From positions 1 to 49,447 of the forward strand of contig JAEDCM010000008.1 of NCBI GenBank assembly GCA_016294165.1: 49,447 nt of DNA, given 5' to 3'. This document shows, one piece after another, positions 31,958 through 41,155 of this stretch. Every line of letters begins with the position of its first letter. The stretch's first letter is position 1. This DNA comes from Anaeroplasmataceae bacterium (GTDB lineage: Bacteria > Bacillota_I > Bacilli_A > Acholeplasmatales > JAEDCM01). Made by a program: the position numbers and the translations under genes. Below the pieces are notes generated by a model. That model was not told the DNA's origin and did not search any database. It was given only the letters and a program-made list of their open reading frames with translations.

Positions 31958-32824
31958 ATGGTTACTGCACAAATGGTAAAAGAATTAAGAGAAAAAACTG
32001 GTGCTGGTATGTTAGATTGTAAAAAAGCTTTAGAGGCAACAGGAACAATCGATGCTGCTATCACTTGGTTAAGAGAAAAAGGTATTGCAAAGGCTGCTAA
32101 AAAGGCTGATAGAATTGCTGCAGAGGGATTATGCGATGTAATCGTTAAAGGAAATCAAGCAGTTGTTTTTGAGTTAAACTCTGAAACTGACTTTGTTAGT
32201 AAGAATGCTCAATTTTTAGATCTATTAAAAACAATTGGTGAAGTTATTGTTGATAGTGATGCAAAATGTACAGATTGTGCATTAAAATTAGAAAAAGATG
32301 GAAAAACAGTTGAAACTTTATTAGCTGAGGCTACTGCTTCAATTGGTGAAAAAATTACTTTAAGAAGAGTTTCACGTTTTACTAAGACTGATAGCCAAAA
32401 CTTTGGTGCTTACAAGCATATGGGAGGAAGAATTGTTTCTTTAACATTACTTGAAGGTGCTAATGAAGATGTTGCTAAGGATGTAGCAATGCATGTTGCT
32501 GCTATTAACCCTAAATATTTATCACAAGAAAATATTAGTGCTGAAGTAGTTGAACAAGAAAAAAATATTCTTACTCAAGAAGCTTTAAACGAAGGTAAAC
32601 CAGCTGCTATCGTTGAAAAGATGGTTATGGGACGTTTAAACAAATATTTAAAAGAGATTTGTTTATTAAATCAACCATTCGTTAAGAATCCTGATGAAAC
32701 TGTAGAAAAATTTGTTGCTAATAACAAAGGTAGTATTTTAAATTATATTCGTCTTGAAGTTGGAGAAGGAATTGAGAAAGCTGAAGTAGATTTCGCTGCT
32801 GAAGTTGCTGCACAAATGAAATAA
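31958..32824 (+). CDS. tsf: Elongation factor Ts
   Basis: This 288-residue exchange factor recycles EF-Tu-GDP. It has the N-terminal UBA-like ELREKTGAGMLDCKKAL, the TDFVSKN core and a long dimerisation region. The ATG at 31958 follows ATGGAGGA; an earlier in-frame ATG would begin inside the terminator. It follows rpsB as in almost all bacteria. Confidence 0.97.
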   Translation: MVTAQMVKELREKTGAGMLDCKKALEATGTIDAAITWLREKGIAKAAKKADRIAAEGLCDVIVKGNQAVVFELNSETDFVSKNAQFLDLLKTIGEVIVDSDAKCTDCALKLEKDGKTVETLLAEATASIGEKITLRRVSRFTKTDSQNFGAYKHMGGRIVSLTLLEGANEDVAKDVAMHVAAINPKYLSQENISAEVVEQEKNILTQEALNEGKPAAIVEKMVMGRLNKYLKEICLLNQPFVKNPDETVEKFVANNKGSILNYIRLEVGEGIEKAEVDFAAEVAAQMK

Positions 32825-32831
32825 TCATTAT

Positions 32832-32858
32832 AGGGAGAAAGGCTTTTCTCCCTTTATT
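32832..32858 (+). terminator. Weak terminator between tsf and pyrH
   Basis: AGGGAGAA and TTCTCCCT form an 8-bp stem, followed by a broken T tract (TTATTCT). Readthrough into pyrH is likely. Confidence 0.55.
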
Positions 32859-32878
32859 CTAAATAAGGAGTGATACTT

Positions 32879-33586
32879 GTGAAATATAAACGTATTTTAT
32901 TAAAAATAAGTGGAGAAGCTTTAAAGGGTAATACAGAATTTGGTATTGATCCGCGTACTGTTAATAGCATTGCTGAAGAAATTAAAAGTGTAAGTGATGC
33001 AGGAATTAGTGTTGGAATTGTTGTTGGTGGTGGAAATATTTGGCGTGGTAAAACAGCAAGTGAGCTTGGAATGGAAAGAGTACAAGCTGATTATATGGGA
33101 ATGCTTGCGACAATCATGAATGGATTAGCTGTTCAAGATGCTTTAGAGCGATTAGGAGTTTCAACTAGAGTTATGTCAGCTATTGAGTCTCGTCAAGCAG
33201 TAGAACCATACATCAGAAGAAGAGCAATCAGACATCTAGAAAAAGGGCGTGTTGTAATTTTTGTTGGTGGAGCTGGAGTACCATATTTTTCAACTGACAC
33301 AACAGCTGCTGTCAGAGGAGCGGAAATTGATGCTGATGCAGTATTAATGGCCAAAAATGGTGTTGAAGGAGTTTATGATTCAGATCCAAGAAAAAATCCT
33401 AATGCTAAATTCTATACTAGATTAACTCATCAAGAGGTTTTAACTTTAGGATTACAAGTAATGGATTCAACTGCCTCATCTTTATTTAGAGATAATAATA
33501 TTGAAGTTCGTGTTTTTAACATGAATACCCCAGGAAACATTTTGAAGGTTGCTATGGGTGAAGAAATCGGAACAATTATTAAATAG
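32879..33586 (+). CDS. pyrH: UMP kinase
   Basis: This 235-residue amino-acid-kinase-fold enzyme phosphorylates UMP. Motifs: RILLKISGEAL, VVGGGNIWRG, MLATIMNGLA, the GVEGVYDSDPRKNPNAKFY segment and MDSTASSL. The start is GTG 32879 after AAGGAGTG; a GTG 9 bases earlier lies in that site. It lies between tsf and frr as usual. Confidence 0.97.
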   Translation: MKYKRILLKISGEALKGNTEFGIDPRTVNSIAEEIKSVSDAGISVGIVVGGGNIWRGKTASELGMERVQADYMGMLATIMNGLAVQDALERLGVSTRVMSAIESRQAVEPYIRRRAIRHLEKGRVVIFVGGAGVPYFSTDTTAAVRGAEIDADAVLMAKNGVEGVYDSDPRKNPNAKFYTRLTHQEVLTLGLQVMDSTASSLFRDNNIEVRVFNMNTPGNILKVAMGEEIGTIIK

Positions 33587-33598
33587 GAGGAAATAGAA

Positions 33599-34144
33599 AT
33601 GCCTGAAATGATTTTATTAGAAGCAGAAGAAAAGATGGAAAAAGCTATTGAAGCTTTAAAACGTGAATTTACACAAATTAGAACTGGCCGTGCTAATCCA
33701 GCTATTCTTGATTTGGTTTCAATTGAATACTATGGTGTTAATACACCTGTTAAACAAGTAGCAAGTATTAGCGTACCTGAGGCTAACCAATTATTAATTA
33801 AGCCTTTTGATAAATCAACATTAAAAGCGATTGAACATGCAATTAGTGCTTGTGATTTAGGATGTGCACCACAAAATGATGGCGTTACAATTCGTTTAAC
33901 TTTCCCAAGATTAACAGAAGAACGTCGCCGTGAAATGGTAAAGAACTTAGGTAAGTTTGAAGAAGGTGCTAAGGTAGCCATTAGAAATATCCGCAGAGAT
34001 ACTAATGATGCAATTAAAAAATTGGGATTACCTGAGGATGATGAAAAAGGATATATGGAAGATGTTCAAAAATTAACAGATAAATTTGTTGCTAATGTTG
34101 GTACATTAACTGAAGCAAAAGAAAAAGAATTAATGACTGTGTAA
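33599..34144 (+). CDS. frr: Ribosome recycling factor
   Basis: This 181-residue three-helix-bundle protein splits post-termination ribosomes with EF-G. RTGRANPAILD and the RRDTNDAIKKL helix segment are present. AGGAGG precedes the start. In related genomes uppS normally follows at once; here 4.2 kb of other genes intervene. Confidence 0.97.
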   Translation: MPEMILLEAEEKMEKAIEALKREFTQIRTGRANPAILDLVSIEYYGVNTPVKQVASISVPEANQLLIKPFDKSTLKAIEHAISACDLGCAPQNDGVTIRLTFPRLTEERRREMVKNLGKFEEGAKVAIRNIRRDTNDAIKKLGLPEDDEKGYMEDVQKLTDKFVANVGTLTEAKEKELMTV

Positions 34145-34166
34145 TTTAAAGATTTTTTAAAATGAT

Positions 34167-34209
34167 AAGATATTTATAGATACATTGTGTTTATAAATAT
34201 CTTTTTTTA
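34167..34209 (+). terminator. Terminator of frr
   Basis: AAGATATTTATA (34167-34178) and TATAAATATCTT (34192-34203) form a 12-bp stem followed by a T run. The 160 bases to the next gene hold a TATAAT box at 34321 and no other clear element. Confidence 0.8.
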
Positions 34210-34370
34210 TTGAAAATTTTTCTAATATGAATAGTAGTTCTTATATATTAATGCTTATAATTGTTTAATTATGAATAAAGTAGATCATAAAAAGTACTGG
34301 ACTTGATGAGGAAAAAACAATATAATAATTTATAGGGGAGTAAAAAAAAGGGAAAGGATAAGTAAAAAAA

Positions 34371-34997
34371 ATGAAAAAGGTTTTTAGAAGATTATTGTTT
34401 ATTATTGTACTAGCATTTGTGTTAGTTGGATGTGATAAAAAAGAGAAAAAATTTGAAAATAATACCATAATAGCTGAATCAATTTTTGGTGATGTGTCTA
34501 TTAGCTTAACTTGTGAATGTGAGATAATTCCAAGTAAAGAATATGCAGTGTTTTTTCGTTCTAATTGCACTTTAGAAGAAATGAAAAAAATGATAACAGA
34601 GGCAACTATTTACGATGACTCCCAAAACACTCAAGTAACTTTCTTAAAAGATGGATATTATTTTGTTTTAAAAGAAAAATTTTCTAGTAATGAAAAAAAC
34701 AAGTATGTCTTAGGATGCGATTATACTCAGGTTATTGTTGAAACAGGGATAGAACATTACACAATTCCATTTCCACAATTCATTAGTCCAGTTTATAATG
34801 TAGGAACAGACACGATTTCATTAGAATATAAAGATTATATTATTGAATATTATAAGAATGTTAGAGGATTTACTATTGAATCTACTAATGAACAAATAGT
34901 GATTAAACAAGTGAAAAACACAATAGATAATAATTCATACGCCGATATTTTTATAAATTTTGGCGATACTATCACTATTACTTTGGTAGGTGAGTAG
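34371..34997 (+). CDS. Lipoprotein of unknown function
   Basis: This 208-residue protein has a lipoprotein signal: MKKVFRRLLF, a hydrophobic stretch and lipobox LVGC with Cys near residue 21, followed by DKKEKK. The mature part is beta-rich with three further cysteines and no family motif I recognise. Its stop lies within the ribosome site of the ABC ATPase, so it is the first gene of the cassette and is likely to be the extracellular partner of the transporter. Confidence 0.8.
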   Translation: MKKVFRRLLFIIVLAFVLVGCDKKEKKFENNTIIAESIFGDVSISLTCECEIIPSKEYAVFFRSNCTLEEMKKMITEATIYDDSQNTQVTFLKDGYYFVLKEKFSSNEKNKYVLGCDYTQVIVETGIEHYTIPFPQFISPVYNVGTDTISLEYKDYIIEYYKNVRGFTIESTNEQIVIKQVKNTIDNNSYADIFINFGDTITITLVGE

Positions 34998-34998
34998 T

Positions 34999-35661
34999 AT
35001 GATAAAAATAACGAACATTAAAAAAAAATACGGAAATACTGAGGTGCTTAAGGGCATCTCTTTATCTATAAATAATGGGGATTTTGTTTCTATAATAGGA
35101 AAATCCGGGAGTGGAAAAACAACTTTACTTAAAGTGATAGGATTGCTTGAGGATTTTGATGGGTTATATGAATTAAATGGGTTAATGGTCGAAAAAGGGA
35201 AAAGTGGTAAAATTACAGAGATACGTAAAAATAATTTTGGATATGTATATCAATCATATTTTTTGGATGGACACTATTCTGTGTTTGAAAATATTGAAAT
35301 GCCATTATTAATAAGAAATATTTCTAAAAAAGAAAGAGAAAATAGAATTAAAAACATAAGCGAGAAAATGGGAATCATGGATAAGTTGTATACAAAAGCT
35401 TCAAAATTGTCTGGTGGTGAACAACAGCGTGTTGCAATAGCTAGAGCTCTTGTGGCTGATGCAAATATTATCCTTGCTGATGAGCCATGTGGAGCACTTG
35501 ATTCAATCAATTCCAAAAACATTTTAGATATTTTAGTACAATTGAACAATGAGGGAAAAACAATAGTATTAGTTACTCATGATATGGAGCAAGCTAAATT
35601 GGCAAAAAAAATATATACGATAAGTGATGGGAAAATCATTAATGAGAAAATGTCGGATTAG
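34999..35661 (+). CDS. ABC transporter ATP-binding protein (MacB/LolD type)
   Basis: This 220-residue ATPase has Walker A GKSGSGKTT, a Q-loop in YVYQSYFLDG, the signature LSGGEQQRVAIARAL, Walker B IILADEP and the THDMEQA H-loop. The pattern is that of ATPases paired with FtsX-like permeases. The ATG at 34999 follows TAGGTGAG; an in-frame GTG at 34990 lies at that site. Its end overlaps the first permease by 20 bases. Confidence 0.93.
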   Translation: MIKITNIKKKYGNTEVLKGISLSINNGDFVSIIGKSGSGKTTLLKVIGLLEDFDGLYELNGLMVEKGKSGKITEIRKNNFGYVYQSYFLDGHYSVFENIEMPLLIRNISKKERENRIKNISEKMGIMDKLYTKASKLSGGEQQRVAIARALVADANIILADEPCGALDSINSKNILDILVQLNNEGKTIVLVTHDMEQAKLAKKIYTISDGKIINEKMSD

Positions 35662-36691
35662 TTTTTTAGAAATCAAGAATAATTTTAAGCTATTTGCTTT
35701 TTTCTCGTTATTATTATCAATCATTGGAGCTATTTCAATATGTTTTTATTCGTTTAGTTTTAATATAAGTAAGGAATTAAATGATTACCTGTTTCAAGAT
35801 TTAAAATCAATAAACATAAAAATATGTGATTTATCAAAAAATGATTCTATGCAGTTTAAAGATTTTTTTTACGAAGTAAGTGATGAATCTCTTTCCAACC
35901 ATATAAAAGAATTTAATCCAATATTAGAAGGAGCAAATATTATTTACTGCCATAATTTTTCTAAATCTGATTTTGTTGTTAAAGAATATTCAAAGGTCGA
36001 TTTGGTAATAAATGAGGTATTTATAAATGATAAATATGATTTCCCTCAGAATATACAACTAATAATTGATGATGAAATAATCAATGTGGAAACTATTGGT
36101 AGTTTTACTGATGAAGATGTAGATATCGTTTTTTCTAATTTGTTGTATGAGAAATATACAAGAAATGAAAAAAATAGTATTAAGCTTTTTTTTGAAAAAA
36201 ACAGTGCAGAAATTGTATATAAAAAAATCAAGGATAATAGGTTTAATAATATTGATTACTATGGGTTAATGGGAATATATGATTTTTTATATATTAGTAA
36301 ATCTATTTTTAATTTCATATCGATTTTTTTCACATTAATGTTTTCATTGGTTATGATTAATTTTTTTGATATAATTTTGTTTAGAAGAACTGATTTCTTT
36401 AGCTTGATGCAAGCAATAGGTTTTAAAAAGTATGAGGTTTTTTTGAGCTATTTTCTTGTATTGTTTTTTTCGCTAATATTAACAACAGTAATAATTGTTC
36501 CTTTATCATTATTGATCAATCATATAGTATCAGAAATATTGCTTACTAATTTTGAAAACATAAGAATTAGGATAAGCTTTGGCTCAGTTATGATTTTTAT
36601 TTTTGTTAATATAGCTATTGTAACAGCCTTTTTATATTTTAGTATAAAAAAGAGACTGAAGACAATAACGATAGGAGCTGAAATAGAATGA
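35642..36691 (+). CDS. FtsX-like ABC permease, first of a pair
   Basis: This 349-residue membrane protein has a helix near the N-terminus (about 13-40), an outside domain of about 180 residues, and three C-terminal helices (about 220-350). This is the MacB/FtsX mechanotransmission topology with one permease domain. The start is uncertain: ATG 35642 is given, but ATG 35627 is possible, and neither has a strong ribosome site, which suggests translational coupling to the ATPase gene. It overlaps the second permease by 4 bases. Confidence 0.8.
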   Translation: MRKCRISFLEIKNNFKLFAFFSLLLSIIGAISICFYSFSFNISKELNDYLFQDLKSINIKICDLSKNDSMQFKDFFYEVSDESLSNHIKEFNPILEGANIIYCHNFSKSDFVVKEYSKVDLVINEVFINDKYDFPQNIQLIIDDEIINVETIGSFTDEDVDIVFSNLLYEKYTRNEKNSIKLFFEKNSAEIVYKKIKDNRFNNIDYYGLMGIYDFLYISKSIFNFISIFFTLMFSLVMINFFDIILFRRTDFFSLMQAIGFKKYEVFLSYFLVLFFSLILTTVIIVPLSLLINHIVSEILLTNFENIRIRISFGSVMIFIFVNIAIVTAFLYFSIKKRLKTITIGAEIE

Positions 36692-37908
36692 GATTAGGGA
36701 ATCATTTTAAGATTGCATTTAAAAACATTAACAAGAAGCCAATATATTTGAAACTAATGTTTTCCTATTTTATCATTTCATTTTTCTTGTTGGTTTTCTT
36801 ATTGAATTGTTTCATTATAGAAGGAAGTAAGTCTAATATTTTAAATCAACAAAGTGCAAATAGTAAAGCACAAATGATAGCGGAGAATTATTTAAAAACC
36901 GAAGTTTTTGATGAGGAGTATATTAAAGCCACGTATATTTCTACTTCAATAACTTCAGGATTCAGTATCACTAAAATAAACATTGATGATAAAGAAATCA
37001 ATAAAAGAATGACTATTATTGGAGAAATGATTGATTATAGTAAAATGTTTCCACAGTTTCTTGTGGATAATTATGAAAAAAAGAATAATGAGAGTATTAT
37101 TACTGGAAACATGCCAAAAGAGAATAATCAAATTCTAATAAATGAATCAATGGTTTTAAATCTAGGGTTTGATGGGAAAGAATTAATAGGAAAACATATT
37201 GATTTATGTTTTGAAAGAAAAATGGGTAATCTAATTTCAGAAGATTTTATAAGGGATGCAGAAATAGTTGGAATAATAAAAGATAAATTTATTGATGTAT
37301 ATGAACAAAACTATATAATAGTTTCAAAAGATATTGAAATGAAAAATTTTCCTAACAAAGAATTATATAATTTAAAATCAATTATAATATATTTTAATGA
37401 CTTTAAAGACATTGATTTGAGAATTAATGAGTTGAATGAAAAGTATGGGGTTAGTTTTGTAGCTTCAAACTATGAAGCAATAGATATGTATGAAAAATTA
37501 GAAAAATATGGTGGAACACTAATTAAAATATTTTTAGTATTCTTGGCGATGATATTTGCTGGTTTTTTTTCATTAACATTATCGCTTAGTTATATGGAAT
37601 ATGCTGAAAGTAGAAAGCAATATCAGGTTTTGTTTAACTATGGTTTATCAAGAAAATCTATCACGGGAATTGTTTTTTTACAGCATTTAATAGCATATTT
37701 ATTTTCTTACATATTAAGCATTTTATCTTCGTCGACCATAGTTTTAATTGTTATCAATAAAATTGATAGTTATTCTAATGGGGTATTAATATTAAACTTT
37801 TCATATTTAATTATTTCGTGTTTAATATCATTATTTTTTGGGGTTGTATTAATAAGCATTATAGTTTATGTTATAGTAAAAATAGGGGAAAGAAAGTATT
37901 CGCATTAG
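36688..37908 (+). CDS. FtsX-like ABC permease, second of a pair
   Basis: This 406-residue protein repeats the same plan: helix 1 (about 22-46), an outside domain of about 220 residues and three helices near the C-terminus, including FLVFLAMIFAGFFSLTLSLSY. The loop RKQYQVLFNYGLSRKSITG resembles the FtsX coupling region. It probably forms a heterodimer with the preceding permease. The outer domain is unlike that of the first. Confidence 0.82.
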   Translation: MRLGNHFKIAFKNINKKPIYLKLMFSYFIISFFLLVFLLNCFIIEGSKSNILNQQSANSKAQMIAENYLKTEVFDEEYIKATYISTSITSGFSITKINIDDKEINKRMTIIGEMIDYSKMFPQFLVDNYEKKNNESIITGNMPKENNQILINESMVLNLGFDGKELIGKHIDLCFERKMGNLISEDFIRDAEIVGIIKDKFIDVYEQNYIIVSKDIEMKNFPNKELYNLKSIIIYFNDFKDIDLRINELNEKYGVSFVASNYEAIDMYEKLEKYGGTLIKIFLVFLAMIFAGFFSLTLSLSYMEYAESRKQYQVLFNYGLSRKSITGIVFLQHLIAYLFSYILSILSSSTIVLIVINKIDSYSNGVLILNFSYLIISCLISLFFGVVLISIIVYVIVKIGERKYSH

Positions 37909-37929
37909 GTTAATTAAAAGGGGGATATT

Positions 37930-38289
37930 ATGGGTAATAGTTTTTTTGAACTTCGTTTAGACGATTTGTGCGAAGATATAAAAAATGTTTATGGGAACTA
38001 TATTAATTCAAGTATTATTAGAAAAATACTTACTTTTGTCTTATTTGTAATATGCAATGTTTTGTTTTTAATGGATGCTTTTTTTTGTATTATATATAAT
38101 TTCCTTAAAGTGATATATAATTTTATTACTAATTGGTCGGCAGGAACTATATATTATGTCATTGGAACAATCTTTATATGGCTTTGGCTTATTATTATAG
38201 CTTTAGGTTTATTAGTGTATTGTTTAAATAAATTGTTTATGATAATATCACGTTTGTTTAATTCAGGTTATAAAAACATCTATGAATAG
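37930..38289 (+). CDS. Small membrane protein of unknown function
   Basis: I do not recognise this 119-residue protein. It has an amphipathic start (ELRLDDLCEDIKNVYGNY), then two long hydrophobic segments (about 31-62 and 72-107) rich in Ile, Leu, Phe and Trp. It follows the two permeases by 21 bases with a GGGGGAT site and precedes the terminator, so it belongs to the cassette. An accessory or immunity role is possible but not shown. Confidence 0.65.
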   Translation: MGNSFFELRLDDLCEDIKNVYGNYINSSIIRKILTFVLFVICNVLFLMDAFFCIIYNFLKVIYNFITNWSAGTIYYVIGTIFIWLWLIIIALGLLVYCLNKLFMIISRLFNSGYKNIYE

Positions 38290-38300
38290 ATTAAAAAAAT

Positions 38301-38327
38301 GAAATGATTTAAATCATTTCTTTTTTT
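38301..38327 (+). terminator. Terminator of the lipoprotein-ABC cassette
   Basis: GAAATGATTTAAATCATTTC is a perfect 20-base palindrome followed by T7. Confidence 0.88.
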
Positions 38328-38390
38328 GTTTACAATGTTTTTTCTTTATTTTCGTAGAAAATAATGTATAATATATAATAGGTGATTATG

Positions 38391-39134
38391 ATGATTAGAA
38401 AGATGCCAGATATATTTAGTAAACCATTACCAGAACATATTGCCATTATTTTAGATGGAAATGGGCGTTGGGCTAAAAAAAGAATGATGCCAAGAACTTT
38501 TGGTCATAGAAAAGGTGCATATAATTTAAAAGATATTGCCATATTATGTGATGAAATTGGAATCAAAGAGTTAACCGTTTTTGCATTTTCTACTGAGAAT
38601 TGGAATCGACCAGATGAAGAAGTTAATTTTTTAATGACAGAGCCTGTTAAAGAAATCAGAAAATACTTAGATAAAATTAAAGAATCAAATATCAAGATTT
38701 CTTTTATAGGAAGAAGAACTAAGATTCCTAAGGAATTATTACAGTTAGTTTTAGAGTTAGAAGAAATTACAAGCGATCATAAAGGCTTACATTTAACTAT
38801 ATGCCTAGATTATGGATCAAGATATGAAATATGCGAGGCTACAAAAATCATCGCTGAAGAGGTTAATAGAGGAAAAATATCTGTTGAAGAAATCACGCCG
38901 GAGTTAATTGAAAAGAATCTTTTTACTAAAGATTTAAAGCCACTAGATTTATTAATTAGAACCAGTGGGGAATTAAGAATTTCTAATTTCCTATTATGGC
39001 AATTGGGATACGCTGAATTATATTTTACTAAAACATTATGGCCTGATTTTAACAAAAAAGAGCTTTATAAAGCAATTTCAAGCTTTCAACAAAGAGAAAG
39101 AAGACATGGTGGTCTTAAGGAGGAAAAGAAATGA
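38391..39134 (+). CDS. uppS: Undecaprenyl diphosphate synthase
   Basis: This cis-prenyltransferase of 247 residues makes the C55 carrier for wall synthesis. It has HIAIILDGNGRWAKKR with the catalytic Asp, FGHRKGAYNLK, FAFSTENWNRP and RTSGELRISNFLLWQ. Several in-frame starts exist; ATG 38391 gives the best spacing to AGGTG. A GTATAAT box (38366-38372) lies upstream. It overlaps cdsA by 4 bases. Confidence 0.96.
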   Translation: MIRKMPDIFSKPLPEHIAIILDGNGRWAKKRMMPRTFGHRKGAYNLKDIAILCDEIGIKELTVFAFSTENWNRPDEEVNFLMTEPVKEIRKYLDKIKESNIKISFIGRRTKIPKELLQLVLELEEITSDHKGLHLTICLDYGSRYEICEATKIIAEEVNRGKISVEEITPELIEKNLFTKDLKPLDLLIRTSGELRISNFLLWQLGYAELYFTKTLWPDFNKKELYKAISSFQQRERRHGGLKEEKK

Positions 39135-40036
39135 AAACAAGAATTATAACAGGTATTTGTATCGCGGCAGTCCTTGTGCCAATATTACTTTGCACAACAA
39201 TGTTTCAATTTATTGTTTTTTCAGGAATTTTAGCTTTTATCGCTAGTTTTGAAATGTTAAATTTATTTAAAGCGAAGAAGGAAATATCTTTATTCGCAAA
39301 AGGTTCAACAGTCTTTTTGACACTTCTAAATTTTGCGGCTTTATCATTTGTATGGTACTATTCGTTTAGTGGAGATATAACTAAAGGAGCAACATTAGTT
39401 ATGTTGAGTGCCGCTGGTGTTGTATCTTTATTCAATATGCTTTTTATCGGATTATTGCTAGTGTTTGATAAGAAATTTGATAGTGAAGTGGCTGGTAGAA
39501 CGTTTTTAACAATCAGTTATGTGGCAGTTGGCTTTGCGGCGATGGGTGTTTTAAGAACCTTTGGTCGTGGAATGATTATCTATTTATTTATTGTGGCATG
39601 TTTTACTGATATTTTCGCTTATGCAGTGGGTATGAATTTTGGTAAGCATAAGATGGCCCCAACAATTAGTCCTAAAAAATCATGGGAAGGTAGTATTGGT
39701 GGAACCATAATTGCGACAATTATTGCGAGCTTATTTGCCTTAAATTATAAATCATGGTTTGGATTTGTTGATGATACAGCTGGTAGAACAATTATTTCAA
39801 ACTTTACAGATTTAAGTCAAACAGTAGAAATAATTGTTATTGTTTGTTTAACTGTGTTTACAAGCATTTTAGGACAAATTGGCGATTTAGTGGCTTCTAA
39901 GATGAAACGTGATAATGATATTAAGGATTATGGAAATTTATTTCCTGGGCATGGCGGAGTGTTAGATCGTTTTGATTCATCATTATATGTTTCATTATTT
40001 TTAACAATTGTTTGTGCAATTTTAAAAGCAATGTAA
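39131..40036 (+). CDS. cdsA: Phosphatidate cytidylyltransferase
   Basis: This 301-residue multi-spanning enzyme makes CDP-diacylglycerol. Its signature is complete: SPKKSWEGSIGGT, then SKMKRDNDIKDYGNLFPGHG and GVLDRFDS. There are about eight hydrophobic segments. Its start overlaps the uppS stop by 4 bases. Confidence 0.96.
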   Translation: MKTRIITGICIAAVLVPILLCTTMFQFIVFSGILAFIASFEMLNLFKAKKEISLFAKGSTVFLTLLNFAALSFVWYYSFSGDITKGATLVMLSAAGVVSLFNMLFIGLLLVFDKKFDSEVAGRTFLTISYVAVGFAAMGVLRTFGRGMIIYLFIVACFTDIFAYAVGMNFGKHKMAPTISPKKSWEGSIGGTIIATIIASLFALNYKSWFGFVDDTAGRTIISNFTDLSQTVEIIVIVCLTVFTSILGQIGDLVASKMKRDNDIKDYGNLFPGHGGVLDRFDSSLYVSLFLTIVCAILKAM

Positions 40037-40051
40037 TTGGGATGGTTTTAT

Positions 40052-41155
40052 ATGAATATTTTCTTATTGGGAGCTAGTGGCTCAATTGGTAAACAAACGT
40101 TAGATGTCATTAGAGAATATAATCATAAGTTAATCGGATGCTCATTAGGAAGAGATAAGGATTATGCTAAAAAAGTTATCGATGAATTCAAACCAGAAAT
40201 CGTTTGTTTAAGGGAAAAAACAGGTTTTGAAAATAAGTATCCGGACATAAAATTTGTATATGGGGATGAAGGATTACTAGAGGTTTCTAGATATAAAAAT
40301 GGGATGCTTGTTAATGCTTTAATGGGAAGTGTTGGTTTAAAACCAACTGTTGAAGCAATTAAGGCTAGGAAGGATATTGCACTAGCCAATAAGGAAACAC
40401 TAGTAATGGCTGGAGATATTATTAAAAAATTGGTGAAAGAATATGGAGTAAGGCTACTACCAATTGATAGTGAACATTCTGCAATTTGGCAAGCTATCAA
40501 AGGGGAGAAGCATGAGGATATAAAAAAATTGATTATCACAGCTAGTGGTGGATCATTTAGAGATAAATCTAGAGATGAATTAGTTAATGTATCAGTTAGT
40601 GATGCCCTAAATCATCCAAATTGGAAGATGGGGAGCAAAATTACTATTGATAGTGCAACAATGATGAATAAGGGATTAGAGGTTATCGAAGCTCATCATT
40701 TATTTGATGTCCCATATGAACAAATAGAAACAATTTTACATCAGGAATCAATTGTCCATTCATTAGTTGAATTTAAGGATTCAAGTATCAAAGCTCAATT
40801 GGGTGTATCTGATATGCGAATGCCAATTATTTATGCGATTAATGGTGGAAATAGAGTGGAATATAATAACCCATTAGTTTTAGGTGATTTGCATTTTAAA
40901 CCAATGGATTTTAAGAGATTTCCAATGCTTGAATATGCATATAGGGCTGGAAAAATGGGTGGAATTGCCCCAGTTGTTCTAAATGCAAGTAATGAAGCAG
41001 CGGTAACGTTATTTTTAAATGGGAAAATATCATTTTTAGAGATTGAAGAGATCGTTAAGAAGGAACTAGATAATTTTGAAAATTTCACTCCTTCATTAGA
41101 TGAAATCATTTTGATGGATAAAAAGATTAAAGAGAAATATTTAGGAGGAGAATAA
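40052..41155 (+). CDS. dxr: 1-deoxy-D-xylulose-5-phosphate reductoisomerase
   Basis: This 367-residue enzyme takes the second step of the MEP isoprenoid route. It shows the NADPH loop LGASGSIGKQTLDVI, ALANKETLVMAG, IDSEHSAIWQ and GSKITIDSATMMNKGLEVIEAHHLF. The ATG at 40052 follows GGGATGG. Placed between cdsA and rseP as usual. The presence of dxr shows isoprenoids come from MEP, not mevalonate. Confidence 0.96.
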   Translation: MNIFLLGASGSIGKQTLDVIREYNHKLIGCSLGRDKDYAKKVIDEFKPEIVCLREKTGFENKYPDIKFVYGDEGLLEVSRYKNGMLVNALMGSVGLKPTVEAIKARKDIALANKETLVMAGDIIKKLVKEYGVRLLPIDSEHSAIWQAIKGEKHEDIKKLIITASGGSFRDKSRDELVNVSVSDALNHPNWKMGSKITIDSATMMNKGLEVIEAHHLFDVPYEQIETILHQESIVHSLVEFKDSSIKAQLGVSDMRMPIIYAINGGNRVEYNNPLVLGDLHFKPMDFKRFPMLEYAYRAGKMGGIAPVVLNASNEAAVTLFLNGKISFLEIEEIVKKELDNFENFTPSLDEIILMDKKIKEKYLGGE

